From Cardinalis cardinalis (lineage: Eukaryota; Chordata; Aves; Passeriformes; Cardinalidae), in the NCBI GenBank assembly GCA_014549065.1, contig JACDOX010000040.1, positions 1,959,231 to 2,023,230 of the forward strand: DNA of 64,000 bases. Reading direction: 5' to 3'. The translations under genes and the position numbers were made by a program. This document shows, one piece after another, positions 26,804-39,068 of the stretch. The notes beneath the pieces were generated by a model that worked only from the letters and a program-made list of their open reading frames with translations, made no database searches and was not told where the DNA came from. Numbering within the stretch: position 1 is the first letter of the stretch; the number at the start of each line of letters is the position of its first letter.

Positions 26804-29800
26804 AAAATCAGCACCAAGTAGAGAAGCTTTTTTTCCCCAAGGTGAGACTTTTGCTGGGAGACAAATACCAACATGTCAGAAAACCTTAGACAAAATTACA
26901 GCTATACAGGATGTAGGGCCACCTTCAGAAAAATACAACCTCAACAATAGTCAAAATAATTGAAAAAAAATTAGCAGTCAATACATCTCACTAATGTAAT
27001 ATCCAAAAATCAGTAGGAAAAAAAGAACAGGCAAGGAGAGTCTCATTATACTTTCAAAACTTTTCATTTCTCAATCTCCCAACGTAAACCAAGGATTTAA
27101 TTTTAATATAAAATTAGTTCCCTATCAGATGAATAACAGAAATATAAATAAATCAGCTTTGCAACTAGTTTAGCCCAGGGTTATAAGTAACTCTTCTTCT
27201 AAATGAACTAAGAAGCACACCACAGAATTCCTAACACATTTAAAGAACCTCCTTCTCACAAGATGGACCTTACTCACCCTGCTCAGGGTCACATTTGAGC
27301 ACCTTCCCTTCAAGCACATGATCATCACATGATGGGCTCTGCCCAGTACATAACCCCACATAAATTCATAGGCTCTAAACAATCGGATTTAAAAACAGTG
27401 GATGAAAAATTTGCTGTGGGGAAGAGGGGATGGAAGACTTAATACCTAATTACTTCAGCCTTACAGATGAATTAGCATCTCAAGTGATAAAGGAAACAAA
27501 GAAATACAGACTGAGGGCAAGCACGCAGGCAATATTTTTTAGTGTCAGTCTATACCTGCTTTGTGCAGTAAACCAAGAAATGACAGCTTCCAACCAAGAG
27601 CTGCAAAACACCCCACTGGCCATAAGGCAGAGCTTCATGTTTCTTTAGCCCTTCATCTTACCCGTTACAATGTCTGACATTCACCAGAAGCAGTGCCTGA
27701 TTTCAGCATTTTCTTTCAGATACTGTGGAGACAGATAAGGATTACATCCCTCCATTCCACAGGTGGAAGGGACACAAGGCAGCCCACTATGGATGAACTA
27801 CACCTGCCCCAACTAAGAAACACTTCTCATGAATCCTCCCACACATAGCCAATCATCTACATCCTGCAGAGTTTACATGAAAGATTCCTTGCTATTTAGT
27901 TCATTCATTTGTTACATGAAAGTTCATATAGTGGAGAAAGGAGGGAAGCTGTGCTATCTTATCATTGAAAGGTATTATTTTAAAATTAAAGGCAATTAAT
28001 GAAAATAATTGTATTCATTGTAGAAAAGAATTATGTCATAAAATATGACAGTACTGTAGATCAAAGACATTCTGCCAGTATACAGGTTATGAGGCTGAGA
28101 AAAATAGTGTTTCTTCTAAAGACAGAATGTCATACCCATACAATACTCATGCCCAATAGTCAAACCTATTTGATATTTTTTTATATCTTTAAGCCCGACT
28201 GGGATTATTCATTAGCTGACTNAAGTCTGCATTGTGGTACATACAACTTGATGCAATGCTCACTATTGTGAGTCTTTTGATCATACAACTACTTTGTTTG
28301 CAAATAAGGACAGCTTTTTGTCATCAGCCATGGTAAGGTGGCAGTTTAACTCATACTGGAACAAGGAAGATGTGGGAGTAAGCCAAAGTTAAAATTTTGT
28401 GATACTAAACAGCAGGCTGCCTGCTGTCTGCAGCATTAGCATTTAAGTTCACTGCAGCTCAACTCATTTTGTATGAGAGGAGATTTATATCAAGCTGTGG
28501 GAAGGCATGCCNGCTTCTGGTTCTGTCTTACAGGATTACCAACAAGAACACAGATTATAAGAAGCAAAAAATAAAAGCAAACGTAGGGAAATATTTAATG
28601 TGCTACCAAAACTTGTAAAGGTTACCCTCATGCAAAAATTNCTTTCTAAACATCTTGCTCTTTGAGATACTTCTTGAAAAGAAAGATTTTCTTTCCTAAT
28701 TGAGGTGTATAATGAACTGGAATTCTAAATAAATGCAAGNCAGTATCAAATTACATAATTTGATTTGTCTTATTCCATTCTAAAGTAATATTTACTGTTC
28801 ATTTGTCCTTCTGTTGCCTCCTTATGCTGAGATCCNCAAAGGTGCAGTGCCAACTGCAAAAACTCACTAGGAAATTTTGACTACAGTATTAGACTACTCA
28901 AATTGAGGGAAAAAGCACGTTGAGGATGAAACCTGGATAATTTACATCCTGAAAAAGAAAATGTGATTTTNTATCTGGGATACAACCAAAACCCCAAGTT
29001 TTCTATTTCCTCTCAGAATATTAATTTATTAATAGTAGATNTTTTGATACACTGTTTCATAAACAAAACTATTTTCAACATCATTGAAATATTTGACTAT
29101 GCAAATACAGAAACATATGGAAAAAAATCTCAAATTTTNTCTTTGTTCAAATATTTAGCTGTGAACTAAAATCTACTGCATTAAGACAGAACTTCTTTAC
29201 TGGAAAAGTAAAGAAGTTTGACATCTGCAAGTCAAAAAAAAACACATAGAAAAATCCCTCCCTATTCTACTGCCTTCCACTGCTGTTACATCAGCCCAAT
29301 ACCTGTGATGAATTAACTCTACCCTGCAGCCAAGTGAATTTCTGTTAGCAACTTCTTATGGAGCAAAGTAAAAACAGGATAATCAGGAGTTCTGNCCATC
29401 AGACAAATCCAGCTGTCATTCTGCTTAACTTCTACAACAAATGTCCTCAGACCCACAGGAGAGAAAAGAAACACCATTTGGCATTTAAACCTGAGGTGCC
29501 AGGATTCATTAAAGTGGAAAACAAGTCTGGATTGATTACTCCAATTTTAAAAGGTCATGGATTCCTAAGGTTTTTTTTGTTTCTTTTAATGCATATTTAG
29601 TTATTTTACCAGGCAATTGTTTTAAATTGTAAATTATGACCCTGTATAATGGGTACTGCCTTAATTAGATTTTAACTATATGCTAATCTGAAACGGGGGG
29701 AGATTGTTTCATGCTTTCTTGAGGTCTGCTAATATCCCTGCATATCCCATAAAAATGCTAATTGAGAATCAATATAACTAACTTTTATAACTGTGTGACT

Positions 29801-31619
29801 TAAAGGTGCAGAGCTTCCACAAACAATGGCCTTTTTGAAACATTTACATTTCATTTGAAAGTCCCATTTTTGCTTCCATTGCATGACCANTGATTTATAT
29901 CAACCATTTTCCAAGTAGTCATTGAGAGAAAAGCAGTGCAGAGAAGAACAAAACTACAGTAAAATAAGTAGACCAACTTATNAAGGCTTCAGCTGTGCTG
30001 TGAGGTTACAAGATACAGCATTAAAATCAAAGTTTAGCTTGGTCTCAAAATCAAACCAAAGATCTTCTAGAATCAGTAGTTAAAAACTTTTCCACNTTCA
30101 GCATTTCACTCGGACTTTGTTCACAGACTCACACAAACTCGTGTCATTTTTTCTTTTACAGATTGTACTGATAGTTTCATTTTTAATCCTAACAAATTTA
30201 CCACAGTGATGACCAAAGAAAATATATATAAAGCTTATCAGTACAATCAGCAGTAAAATAGAGCAGTGCTATTTTCACTGATGACCTCATCTTTAAAAAA
30301 AAACCCCAACTCTTTTTCAAAAGCATTTCTCCTTAAAGAAAATAAACATTCTTCAGGCAGTAATGTCAAATTTAAGTAACTGGAAATGGAGAAGAAATAA
30401 GGCCAGCACATCTAATGCATCCGTAAGATTAGGAGATTACTAACATCCAACCAGCCTCACCCTTGAGTGTCAGATGTGGGGTGGCAGATCCCAGCACCAG
30501 AGGAGCATTCAGTCAGGAGGGAGCAGAGGACAGCTGCACAGCTAATGGGATGTGCCACTCCAGTGCAGCAATCAGCTGATATCCAGCCATCATTGAAAAT
30601 TGCTCTAATTTGGTGCTTATCACCTATCTTGCTAATATCTTGGTAACAGGAAGAAACACAAATACGTGCTTAAATATGCTGCCCACATCACACAAAAGTT
30701 GAAGGCTAATCTTACTTCCCTTACATCAATTACTCCGATAGAAAATTGGTATGGAGGCAGTTTTGTTGAACCTGACCTTCACAACTGCATCGCTGTCTGC
30801 AATCACTGACCAAAATTACAGCACGCTGACTGTTCCACTCCTTCACATATCTCAATTTTCCATGCACNGCCACCAAATTTCATCTTTGGAGTTTTGATTA
30901 ATACAAGTATTATCACATGGATTAAAATGTATTTAAGAAAAGAAGTTTAGACTTCACTGTTTCAGAAAGGCTCTGTGTTACAGCATGGTTTACAACTGCT
31001 TTAAAGGTAAAGCTGTCCCTATACAGTGCATACAGAACCTGTGAATAATCACTAGTACCTCCTCATGTCTCAAAAACAGCTGAAGACCAAAGATCTAATA
31101 AGAGACCGAAATAATATCCATACCCTTTCCCGCATTATGCATCTCTTCAGAAGTTCTCTTCAGGAACAAAGTGAACCTTAAGTTACTTCTAGAGGTTTAT
31201 ATGATCACAAGCCCAGAAAGAGATCCATNAAAACACTCAAGTAATGTCAATTTGCTTTAAAATCTGAGCAAAGCTGCACAGGAATACCCAACAATGTGAG
31301 GAGTTTTGGGAAGCAAAACTAATTTTAATTTGCCAAAGATGTCCACCTGGAGCTGTCAGTCATTTCCACATGTACACTGGAACTTCAAAAAGCACCACTG
31401 TAAAAATATACATTCCTCTTGAAGATACACACCTAATCTCCATCATAGCAAAAACTTACTTTCTGTCCTGTGCAGCATTNCAGACACNATACCCATGTNA
31501 TGTTTGCCCAATTGTCCCATCATAAAAAACCAAACAATATTAAAGGTAGTAGCAATTTTAATTGAANAGTTAAAATGAAAAATATAAAATTGGATACAAT
31601 ATAATTTGATTNAAANAAG
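26804..31619. other. AT-rich non-coding DNA, nothing recognised
   Basis: No exon or named repeat was seen. A small perfect 12-bp stem with a 5-nt loop lies at 29190-29218. The open frames are random-looking. Confidence 0.45.
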
Positions 31620-32025
31620 GGATAATTTGGTTCCAATAATAGCGCATAAGCAAAAGGCAGCCACGGGGTACGGAGAGCAGGGCTCAGGGACCCGTGCCAC
31701 CTCNCATACGAGCTTGCCAAGTGAAAATTACCNCGTGCATGCCAGGTGTTAATACCGTCTCCTCCCATTTTCCGTTCATCATATCTCTAGCTCCGCCCTC
31801 ATCACCACCTTTGCCGCGCATGCGCCACCACTCGGTTTGGTGGTTGCACAAGTCTTTTGGGGGTCATCTGATGAAGATCCCGTAGTCTTCCTCTGTGTCC
31901 TTTAATTCACCTTTGGGTTACACATGCNCACCAAGCCAGTACAATATGAGCAAGACTAACGTATGACAACATCTACATACAAGGCAATAAATTCCTTATA
32001 ATTAGCATTTTCTGGGACCCAACCA
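31620..32025 (-). mobile_element. LTR-like, CpG-bearing block (possible ERV LTR)
   Basis: This is an abrupt pocket of CpG dinucleotides in AT-rich DNA, densest at 31640-31885. On the minus strand it has a GGGCGGAGC GC box, a GCGCATGCGC palindrome, a 'gacccccaaaagact' segment and a GC-rich end reading 'gagccctgctctccgtaccccgtggctgcc'. That layout resembles the U3/R of an endogenous retroviral LTR read on the minus strand. No TG..CA ends with a target duplication could be located and no retroviral coding remnant adjoins it. A small orphan CpG island is the alternative. Confidence 0.35.
31816..31825. promoter_or_regulatory. NRF1-type palindrome GCGCATGCGC
   Basis: A perfect match to the NRF1 core lies within the CpG pocket, beside a minus-strand GC box at about 31790. 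NRF1 sites are typical of housekeeping promoters and also occur in some LTRs. No transcript is evident. Confidence 0.4.
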
Positions 32026-32101
32026 GATTGTCTCTTCTCTGTTAATTTTTAGTAACATGTATCTCTTGTTTCTTCCTCCTGTCCTTGAATATCTGCCAGG
32101 A

Positions 32102-32113
32102 GGGGGGGGGGGG
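32102..32113 (+). repeat. Homopolymer G12
   Basis: Twelve consecutive G lie between 'ctgccagga' and 'tgcccctcc'. It is a slippage-prone run, possibly an assembly-length uncertainty. Confidence 0.9.
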
Positions 32114-33110
32114 TGCCCCTCCTCTCCCTTTCTTCTTTGGCATTACAACTTTTAACTGTTTTATTATTCCTAAATATTAATTACGGTACCCATATTGATT
32201 ACTCTTTCAATTTCATCAGCACGAATCATACCTATTTATCACAGCCATGACTTCTGTTTTGGCTTTTGGCTACTGTTTTGTTGATTGGGCTTTTTTTGTT
32301 TGCTTTTAGATTGAAAAGCACTTTACCCTTACAGAAGTGAATTGCTCCTTTCCAGAGTGCACTGTCAACGACAATCCTGCACACTAAAATGGTATTAAGT
32401 CTTCACAATGAGATTTTCTTTTGGTGCCCAGAAACACATCTGCAAGAAAGGGTTTATTCAAAACTAGGTTTTTACACTAAAATAATAATGTTCATATTCC
32501 CTCTCCCTCACAGCTGCTGCTGATTACAGGCTCAAGATGAAACAGCAGAGGCTGGTTCTGAAATACAGACCTTAATAATTACCCTTTTNATTTAACTGTT
32601 TACCTTCTGATCTGACTCTTGACATCTGCAGTTTATGACCAACAGACAATTCTAAAAGCTTTACTATGTTAATTACAGATGCAGGCAGAAACAGTTCAAC
32701 AGAACATAAGAAAAAANCCCTTTGTGCTCATCATGGGGTTGGCAGTCTCTAAAACCCTGCGTTGCCTACTTTACCCAGCAACAGGCAGAGTGCTGTTGGA
32801 TGGGAATTTGTCATGTCCTCAGGTGATAATAACTAGAATTTCCCAAGGTTCGACACACATCTGTGCTCNAAGTCACCCATGCAATGCTGCTGTGCTTTCT
32901 GCATGCAGCCGTGTGCCTGTGGAGCACTTCAGTGTGCTACACAGACCAATTTCTGAAGCTCTCAATGAAGCAAGCATATACTCAGCTTTTAGGAATCAAA
33001 GGACCCTAGAATTTAAGTGCACCATCCACAACATGTTGGAAAAAAAGCATTTGTTTCATGCATAATGNTTGCCTTTAAACATAACTTCTGGACGCCAGGG
33101 TTACATTAAA
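32114..33110. other. Non-coding DNA upstream of solo LTR 1
   Basis: No recognisable gene was seen. A 128-codon open frame at 32679-33065 has no family resemblance, no splice signals and contains Ns. It is within chance expectation for a window of this size. Confidence 0.45.
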
Positions 33111-33116
33111 TGTGTC
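33111..33116 (+). repeat. Target-site duplication of solo LTR 1, left copy
   Basis: TGTGTC immediately precedes the LTR and is repeated exactly at 33400-33405 after the terminal CA. Confidence 0.85.
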
Positions 33117-33399
33117 TGTNGTCATCTTATTGCAAAAGTTCCATACCTTCTTGGTGATTTCTCATGGGCAGCTCCTTGCAGCACTGACGCCTTCTTCCTC
33201 ACAGCACAACCAACAAACTCAAATTCCCTCCTCAAGCAGCTAACACACTCTTTTATAGCACTCATCCTCATTGGACACAGCTGTGGCCTGTTANGGNCAG
33301 GNCTGTTCCTAATCTTTGGTGATCAGCACAGCTGCAACTCCTCAGGGGTGAGATTGCCTTTTGCACTACCTTTATGTTCTTACATTCCATCCCTCCACA
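33117..33399 (+). mobile_element. Solo LTR 1 of an avian endogenous retrovirus
   Basis: The element begins TGTNGTCAT and ends CCTCCACA, so it has the TG..CA termini of an LTR. It is flanked by a perfect 6-bp direct repeat, TGTGTC, at 33111-33116 and 33400-33405. It contains a TATA-like CTCTTTTATAG and is clearly homologous to 38022-38331 throughout, for example 'acagctgtggcctgtta' and 'cagctgcaactc'. A 6-bp target duplication fits alpha/beta-retrovirus-like (class II) integrases. No internal retroviral sequence adjoins it, so it is a solo LTR left by LTR-LTR recombination. Several Ns are present. Confidence 0.88.
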
Positions 33400-33405
33400 T
33401 GTGTC
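33400..33405 (+). repeat. Target-site duplication of solo LTR 1, right copy
   Basis: TGTGTC matches the left copy at 33111-33116. Confidence 0.85.
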
Positions 33406-33487
33406 CACCATCAGTCAGGATGAAGGAGTAAAGAGAACCTATGAACAATTAGCAATTTCTTTTGGATTAATTTAACAAAAGCATTCA

Positions 33488-33992
33488 TGTTAGAAGAGAA
33501 CTCTGGAAGTCATCTGGTCTAACCCCCTANTCAAAGGAGGGCCAACTACAGTAGGTTGCTCAGTGCTGCATCCAATCAGGTTTTGAATACCTCCAAGGAT
33601 GGAGATGTCACAAACCCTCTGGGTAGCCTGGTCCAGCGCTCAGCCACCCTAAAAAGAATAAATCTTTACTTCATTCAGATTTTCCCTTATTTCAGTTAGT
33701 GCCCATTGCCTCCCATCCTGTCACTGGGCACACTGAGAAGAGCCTGGCTTCATCTTCTTTACTTACCTCCCCATCAGGCCATGACACACATGGATAAGAT
33801 TGCCCTNAGCTTGCCTTCTCCAGTCTGAGCTCCCAGTTCTCTCAGCCTCTTCTAGTGTGTCAGATGCTCCAAGACCTTTAATCCTCTCCATGGTGCTTTG
33901 CTGGACACACTACACTCTCTTGGAGNGAGATAGACAGCACTAGACACAACCCTCCGTCAGTGCCTCACCAGGGCTGAGCAGAGGGGAGCAGG
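33488..33992 (-). mobile_element. CR1 LINE fragment, antisense
   Basis: The plus strand carries the reverse complement of CR1. It runs from 'gaagtcatctggtctaacccc' (3' end) through 'ttttgaatacctccaaggatggagatgtcacaaaccctctgggtagcctggtcca' and 'agctcccagttctctcagcctcttct' to 'gcctcaccagggctgagcagagggg'. The terminal ATTCTRTG repeat is lost and internal indels are present. It lies 88 bp right of solo LTR 1. Confidence 0.92.
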
Positions 33993-36900
33993 TAAGTTAG
34001 CATGCAATTTTAACTAGATTCTGTGTTGCACACACCCTTCACACATGGCTGAGAGGGAATAACCAGTCTAACAGAGAGAGCAATCCTTTCTCATACTTCT
34101 GAAATACANAATTTAAATTTACACTTCAAAATGTTATCAATTTATTAAGTTCACATTGCTGTGAAAGTAAAACCACTTTCATCCTGAGGTGTAAATCTGA
34201 ATTAGCAAAATCTCTGGGCTTGTTACACAACCTATAAAGTAAAACACAATCACAATTGTCCTTTCACTTGCCCAAGTTTANCATGCTGATGCCAAAAGCA
34301 AGGCAAAGTATATTCCTACAGTGTAAGAGAATTACAAAACAAAAGCAAATCACGATTCATATAAAACTATTGTGACCTCCAGCCTTCAGAACTGCCAATA
34401 CAATAGCATCAAATTTACCCTTAGAGACTTTTACTAATAGTTAACCTAACAGCTAATAGTAAGAGCAGCTAATGAGAAATCTAGAGGACTCCATTTTTAT
34501 ATTTTATGTATATAAATTATACACATGATTCCAAAAAGGAGCCCAGTTCATCTTAGAGCAACTTCTGAGTAAGCACAGGAGTAAATATAGCTAAATTTGA
34601 AACTCTTCCTGTGGTGATTCATTTGTTTTTTCCATGTATNTTGTGCAATGGGATCTACACATTAGGACAGGGAAGCATCCTTCCTCTGCGTGGGCAGAAC
34701 ATAGCGTGCTGTCAAGGCTACNGAAACACGAGCAGAAACAAAAAGATTAAAACCAGCTTTTGAACTCAAGATATTTTACATGTTATTTAGAATAAAGACT
34801 TTCTGCCTTTTTTTTTTTTGAAAAGGCCAAACTCCACCTTACCAGATCACACAGTTCAACTCTTTGTATCACAAATATATGTAAGACTCTGCATTATAAA
34901 AAGAACTGATGTAAAGGGCATTTTTAAAAGAGCACTAGGGTAGTTTTTAGAACAAACCCACTTGCACCTTAACATCAATAATGGTTCAGGTTGCCTTTTT
35001 AAAAAAAGCTGGGCTTCTAACTCCATATATATTCTAATTTCCTGATCCTTAACATTTTAGAATTTTTAAAAAATGAAAAAAAAANTTTAAAAAACAACAA
35101 AGGCAAAACACATCCAATTTTTATACTAAAAGTAAAAATCTCTCTAAAGCAATGTGGTCCCATTTTGTGATTNAGGTAACACCATACATCTTAACAAGAA
35201 ATGCTGGAGTGACATGCATTATCCTACCCAGGAGACAATCTGCTAAATATGCATCTGGTTAACATCAAGTAGTTGTCCTTTTTGGGATTATAATTTTTTC
35301 TTTGTCGTCTCTGACTATACATATATCTGTATAGAGAGATACCTCTCAGCAAAGGTTTAGAATTGCAGCAGTAGGCAAGTGCAAGCTCATTCTGTCCATG
35401 TACTGGGAAGACATTTCTTAGTGGGACAATATCAGTTTGCACACAGCCTCATGCATCATACATGCACCAGTCCCATAAGCATTCTGGCTTATTTCTAGTT
35501 CCAATTGTGCACCAGGCACCCCGTGCCAAAAAAAACCTGTTTTGGTCCCTATTCTTATGTTCCATTTACATATTTTACTCAGCTTTTTGCTTCAGATTTT
35601 TCCAGGTATAGTTATAAAATATTAGTTAATCAAAAATCCCATTTTTCTAGAAGTGATCCATAAAGTTGGAGTTGAAAAATAAAAATGCCTATATAAGCCT
35701 TTATGGCTTCTTTACCAGCTCTTAAAATTCCAGTGTTAAGTTCCATTTCATGCTCAGTAGAAGGTTGTAATTATAAAGCAAGCAGGACAAATTATTTCAA
35801 GTTAAGTTAAAACTCTGCCAATGAAGTTCAGCCAAAGCAGAGGGTATTTTCAGGTCCAATCCTAACAGCATTCTATCTACCTGCCCTCCTCCCTCCAGTC
35901 CCCTGCTCCCATTTCTGGTTCTCAGGTCCATGTACCTGTATGGAACCTGATTGCTCAGTTCAGCGGCAAACAGGAAGTGTTTTGAAAAGTGATTAATTCC
36001 TCAACAGTTATTAAGTACTCCAAAGGAGTTACTCAATAGAAAATAGACTCTCACTAGAATAACACTGTTTTTTAATATACATATTGCTTACATTCTTCTT
36101 TGTGTTATAGGATCTTTGGGTACAAATTTGAATTTGACTTCTCCCTGCTTTACAGAAAGAACACAAATGATGTCAAATCTCTTTTTGTTCAGGTATAAAA
36201 CTTGCTGCTAGAGACTAGCTAGAACACTGAAGTTTGAAGGCACAGCCTTATTAAATATTAACATTCTGCTGGATTTTTATATTCCATTTCAATATATTTG
36301 TGGCCAATAACCATCCATTTTCCNTCACTTGCAGAAGCTGAGCAGGTGTGCAGGTAGCTGGTTACCAAGACAACATACTGGCAAGGGATTAGAGCAGACA
36401 CTTGTATGTGTATAACTCTGAATAATGCAAACACTGCTAAGTGATACATTTTTCATTATTCGAATATCACATGATGTTTTATGCCATTTAATATTTTTTT
36501 GCCTGTTGAACATGCTCCTGTTAAGAAGCCAATTCAAACCTCACAAGCAAATGTAATTATAGTTTCATTATAACAATGAAAATACCACTTTATGCATTTC
36601 TTCTATGAGCTCAATAAGTAGTTANACAAACATCTGTTCCATTTCCTACATCTCACATTTAGAAGAACTAAGCACCAAGAAAGAGACATTTATAAAAACA
36701 AAAGTGAGATGAAGAAATGTATCAGAACTCTATCAGACATATAAGCACTTCACCAAGAAGGCNGAGTACTTGAACAAGGCATGTCTTTGCAGTAATTCTC
36801 CCATCATTGCTCTAGAGACACATACCAGTCCTTTAGCAATNCCTTAAATTCTGTTTTGTTAAGCTGTGGAAAGCGCTGCAGAANATTCTAAAGTGTTTTA

Positions 36901-38015
36901 TCAACAAACTGTGAATTACAATGTTAACCAACAACTTTTAATAAAAGAAATGAGCAGAGGTAATTAGGAGCCACATTTTAAAATGTCTTTATGTTCTTAG
37001 AGACAATTTGAAATGGACTTATTCAAAACAAAACCTTTACAGAAATTTGAATATATATACACCAACATCCTAATTTTAATGCTTCATTTTTATTTTATAC
37101 ATACTGCCAGAGGATAGAAAACCTATGGCTTCCTCCATAGTTCTCATAGAAATAGCACATTTCAGCTGCACCAAAATGTGTCGAGAAAAGCACAAAATAA
37201 TGAGAAATGGCTCTTTTTGATCCACTACATACAAGATCAAACAGCTGCATTTTATAATTCAGCAAACCTCAATCTCCACTTTACCCATGACAATCATCCA
37301 TAATATGAGAGGGAGAAATGCTGAAGTTTCCTCATGTAGATGGAAAATGTTAAGCGCTACTGTCATTCTGTTTTCTGCAACATGAAGGAGAAATGGTCCT
37401 TCCAACAGGTATTTCTAGGACTGAAAGTAGGAGGAAAAGGTTCAAGTGTCATCACTTTAAATTCGTAGATTTCAAAATGAGGAAGATAAAACCTGATGTA
37501 TTTTAATGGATACACCTCGGCTTTTTAAAGGCAAAGAAGAACAGAAAAGACAAGTTCATGNGCTTTTCATCCTCCTTCTATACTGTAACTTCTTCCTGCT
37601 ATGAGCAAACTGCCTACCCTTGCCCAAAAGTGTAGCAANACTTATTCTACCTCAACAAATATTTTCAGGTATGTTTCAGAATCAGATCTCCACAAAACAA
37701 TTAAAAGTACTTAAGTTTTATCTGATTCCAAACTTTTCACTGAGCTCAGAAGATATAGAGAAAGCTGGTGGGTATTATAAGCACTTCTAGTAATTGAAAC
37801 AATTCCCCTGTGAAATACCTAGTGGCTAGATAACTCACCTGTCCTGGTGCCTCTGAAGTCCTGATAAAAACAAAGATGCCTTTAAAAAACCTGCACACCC
37901 AGGATCTAAGGTAGGAGGGAAGAACATCTAAAGTTCTTCTCTAGAGTTAAGGGTGGAACCTCAGCAGCTGAGTACTTCAAAACAGACTTAAGCTGTTNAA
38001 GTTTGTGGGGATGAA
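33993..38015. other. AT-rich non-coding DNA, nothing recognised
   Basis: No exon, RNA gene or assignable repeat was seen. Open frames are short. Confidence 0.45.
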
Positions 38016-38021
38016 GAAAGC
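38016..38021 (+). repeat. Target-site duplication of solo LTR 2, left copy
   Basis: GAAAGC directly precedes the LTR and recurs at 38332-38337. Confidence 0.88.
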
Positions 38022-38331
38022 TGTTGTCATTACATTGCAAAGGTCCCNTACTGTTGTCCCNTTATTACAAGAGTTTCATANCTCCTTGATGTTTCTCAAG
38101 GGCAGCTCCTTTAAGCACTGACTCTTTCTTCCTCTCACAGTAGCCAACTTACTCCAGTTTCCCCTCAACCAACCAATCCACTCTTTTATAACNCTCTTCT
38201 TATTGGCTACAGCTGTGGCCTGTTAAAGTCAGGCCTGCTCCTAATCTTTAGTAAGCAGCCCAGCTGCAACTCTTTAGGGGTANGATTATTTTCTTTACTA
38301 CCTTTATTTTCTTATATTCTATCCCCCCACA
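38022..38331 (+). mobile_element. Solo LTR 2, same family as the LTR at 33117
   Basis: The termini are TGTTGTCAT and CCCCCCACA. A perfect 6-bp target duplication, GAAAGC, lies at 38016-38021 and 38332-38337. A CCAAT box (AACCAATCCA) is followed closely by a TATA-like TTTTATAAC, the usual U3 arrangement for plus-strand transcription. It is 27 bp longer than solo LTR 1, mainly because its 5' end carries two tandem copies of a roughly 30-bp segment that each start TGTTGTC. No viral coding sequence adjoins it. The different target duplications show that it and LTR 1 are independent insertions, not two ends of one provirus. Confidence 0.9.
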
Positions 38332-38337
38332 GAAAGC
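38332..38337 (+). repeat. Target-site duplication of solo LTR 2, right copy
   Basis: GAAAGC follows the terminal CA of the LTR and matches 38016-38021. Confidence 0.88.
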
Positions 38338-39068
38338 NTTTATGTATTTCTCAGTACTGTGACTTTAGGGCTTTCAATATCACAAAGTCAACAAAAATTA
38401 AACTCCCTGAGCTTGAAGAACCTTAGNCTAGATCTTCACAGATGAAAAATGCAAACCCTGGAAACACTTCAGCACAGGTGACTGATCGCTGGAGAAATCC
38501 CATTCAATCCAGTGAAGCAACTTGCATGGCCAGAATGCTTTTAATTAACTATTTCCANGATTCGCATTTTTAATTTTGCTGCAGTCTGCCCAGAAAAGAT
38601 GAGAGACTCAACCTGTCAACTGCTTAATTAGACTGGGTTTCAATTCTCAGACTAGCTTCCTCCAAAGAAACAGCCATCTGTTTCATGTTGCAAACCCCCT
38701 AATGTCTCTCCTGGCTTGATACTGAATTCAAGATAAATACCTGTTAAAATGAAAGATCCAACCATGTAAAGAGACTCTTGTAGGGTTAATGCTTCCATAA
38801 GCTCACTGAAGTCAGAGAAATTTTACAGTAGAATTAATTTTTTCACCCCACGGCCCTTACCTGCCTGGCCACTGGACTCACTACCCAGTAAGGAGGGAAG
38901 ATAAGAGACAATAGAGATAATCAAAATCCCAGATAAATTAACATGTATTGAAATTTAAAATTCTACAAGTCTATTTCATAATTTTTAAAGAATCAACTAG
39001 CTCTCTGCTCCAATTGCTTTGCACAGAATATTTGTGCTTAACAGCAAAACAGTGGAATAACACAAAAC
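38338..39068. other. Non-coding DNA between solo LTR 2 and the hairpin
   Basis: No gene or repeat was recognised. Confidence 0.45.

Noticed and set aside
32679..33065. 128-codon plus-strand frame
   Set aside because: No recognisable family or splice context. Several frames of this length are expected by chance.
33069..33431. 120-codon plus-strand frame
   Set aside because: It spans solo LTR 1 and both target duplications, so it cannot be an ancestral gene. It also contains several Ns.
33117..38331. A full provirus bounded by the two related LTRs
   Set aside because: Each LTR has its own exact 6-bp target duplication, and the interval holds an antisense CR1 and no retroviral genes.
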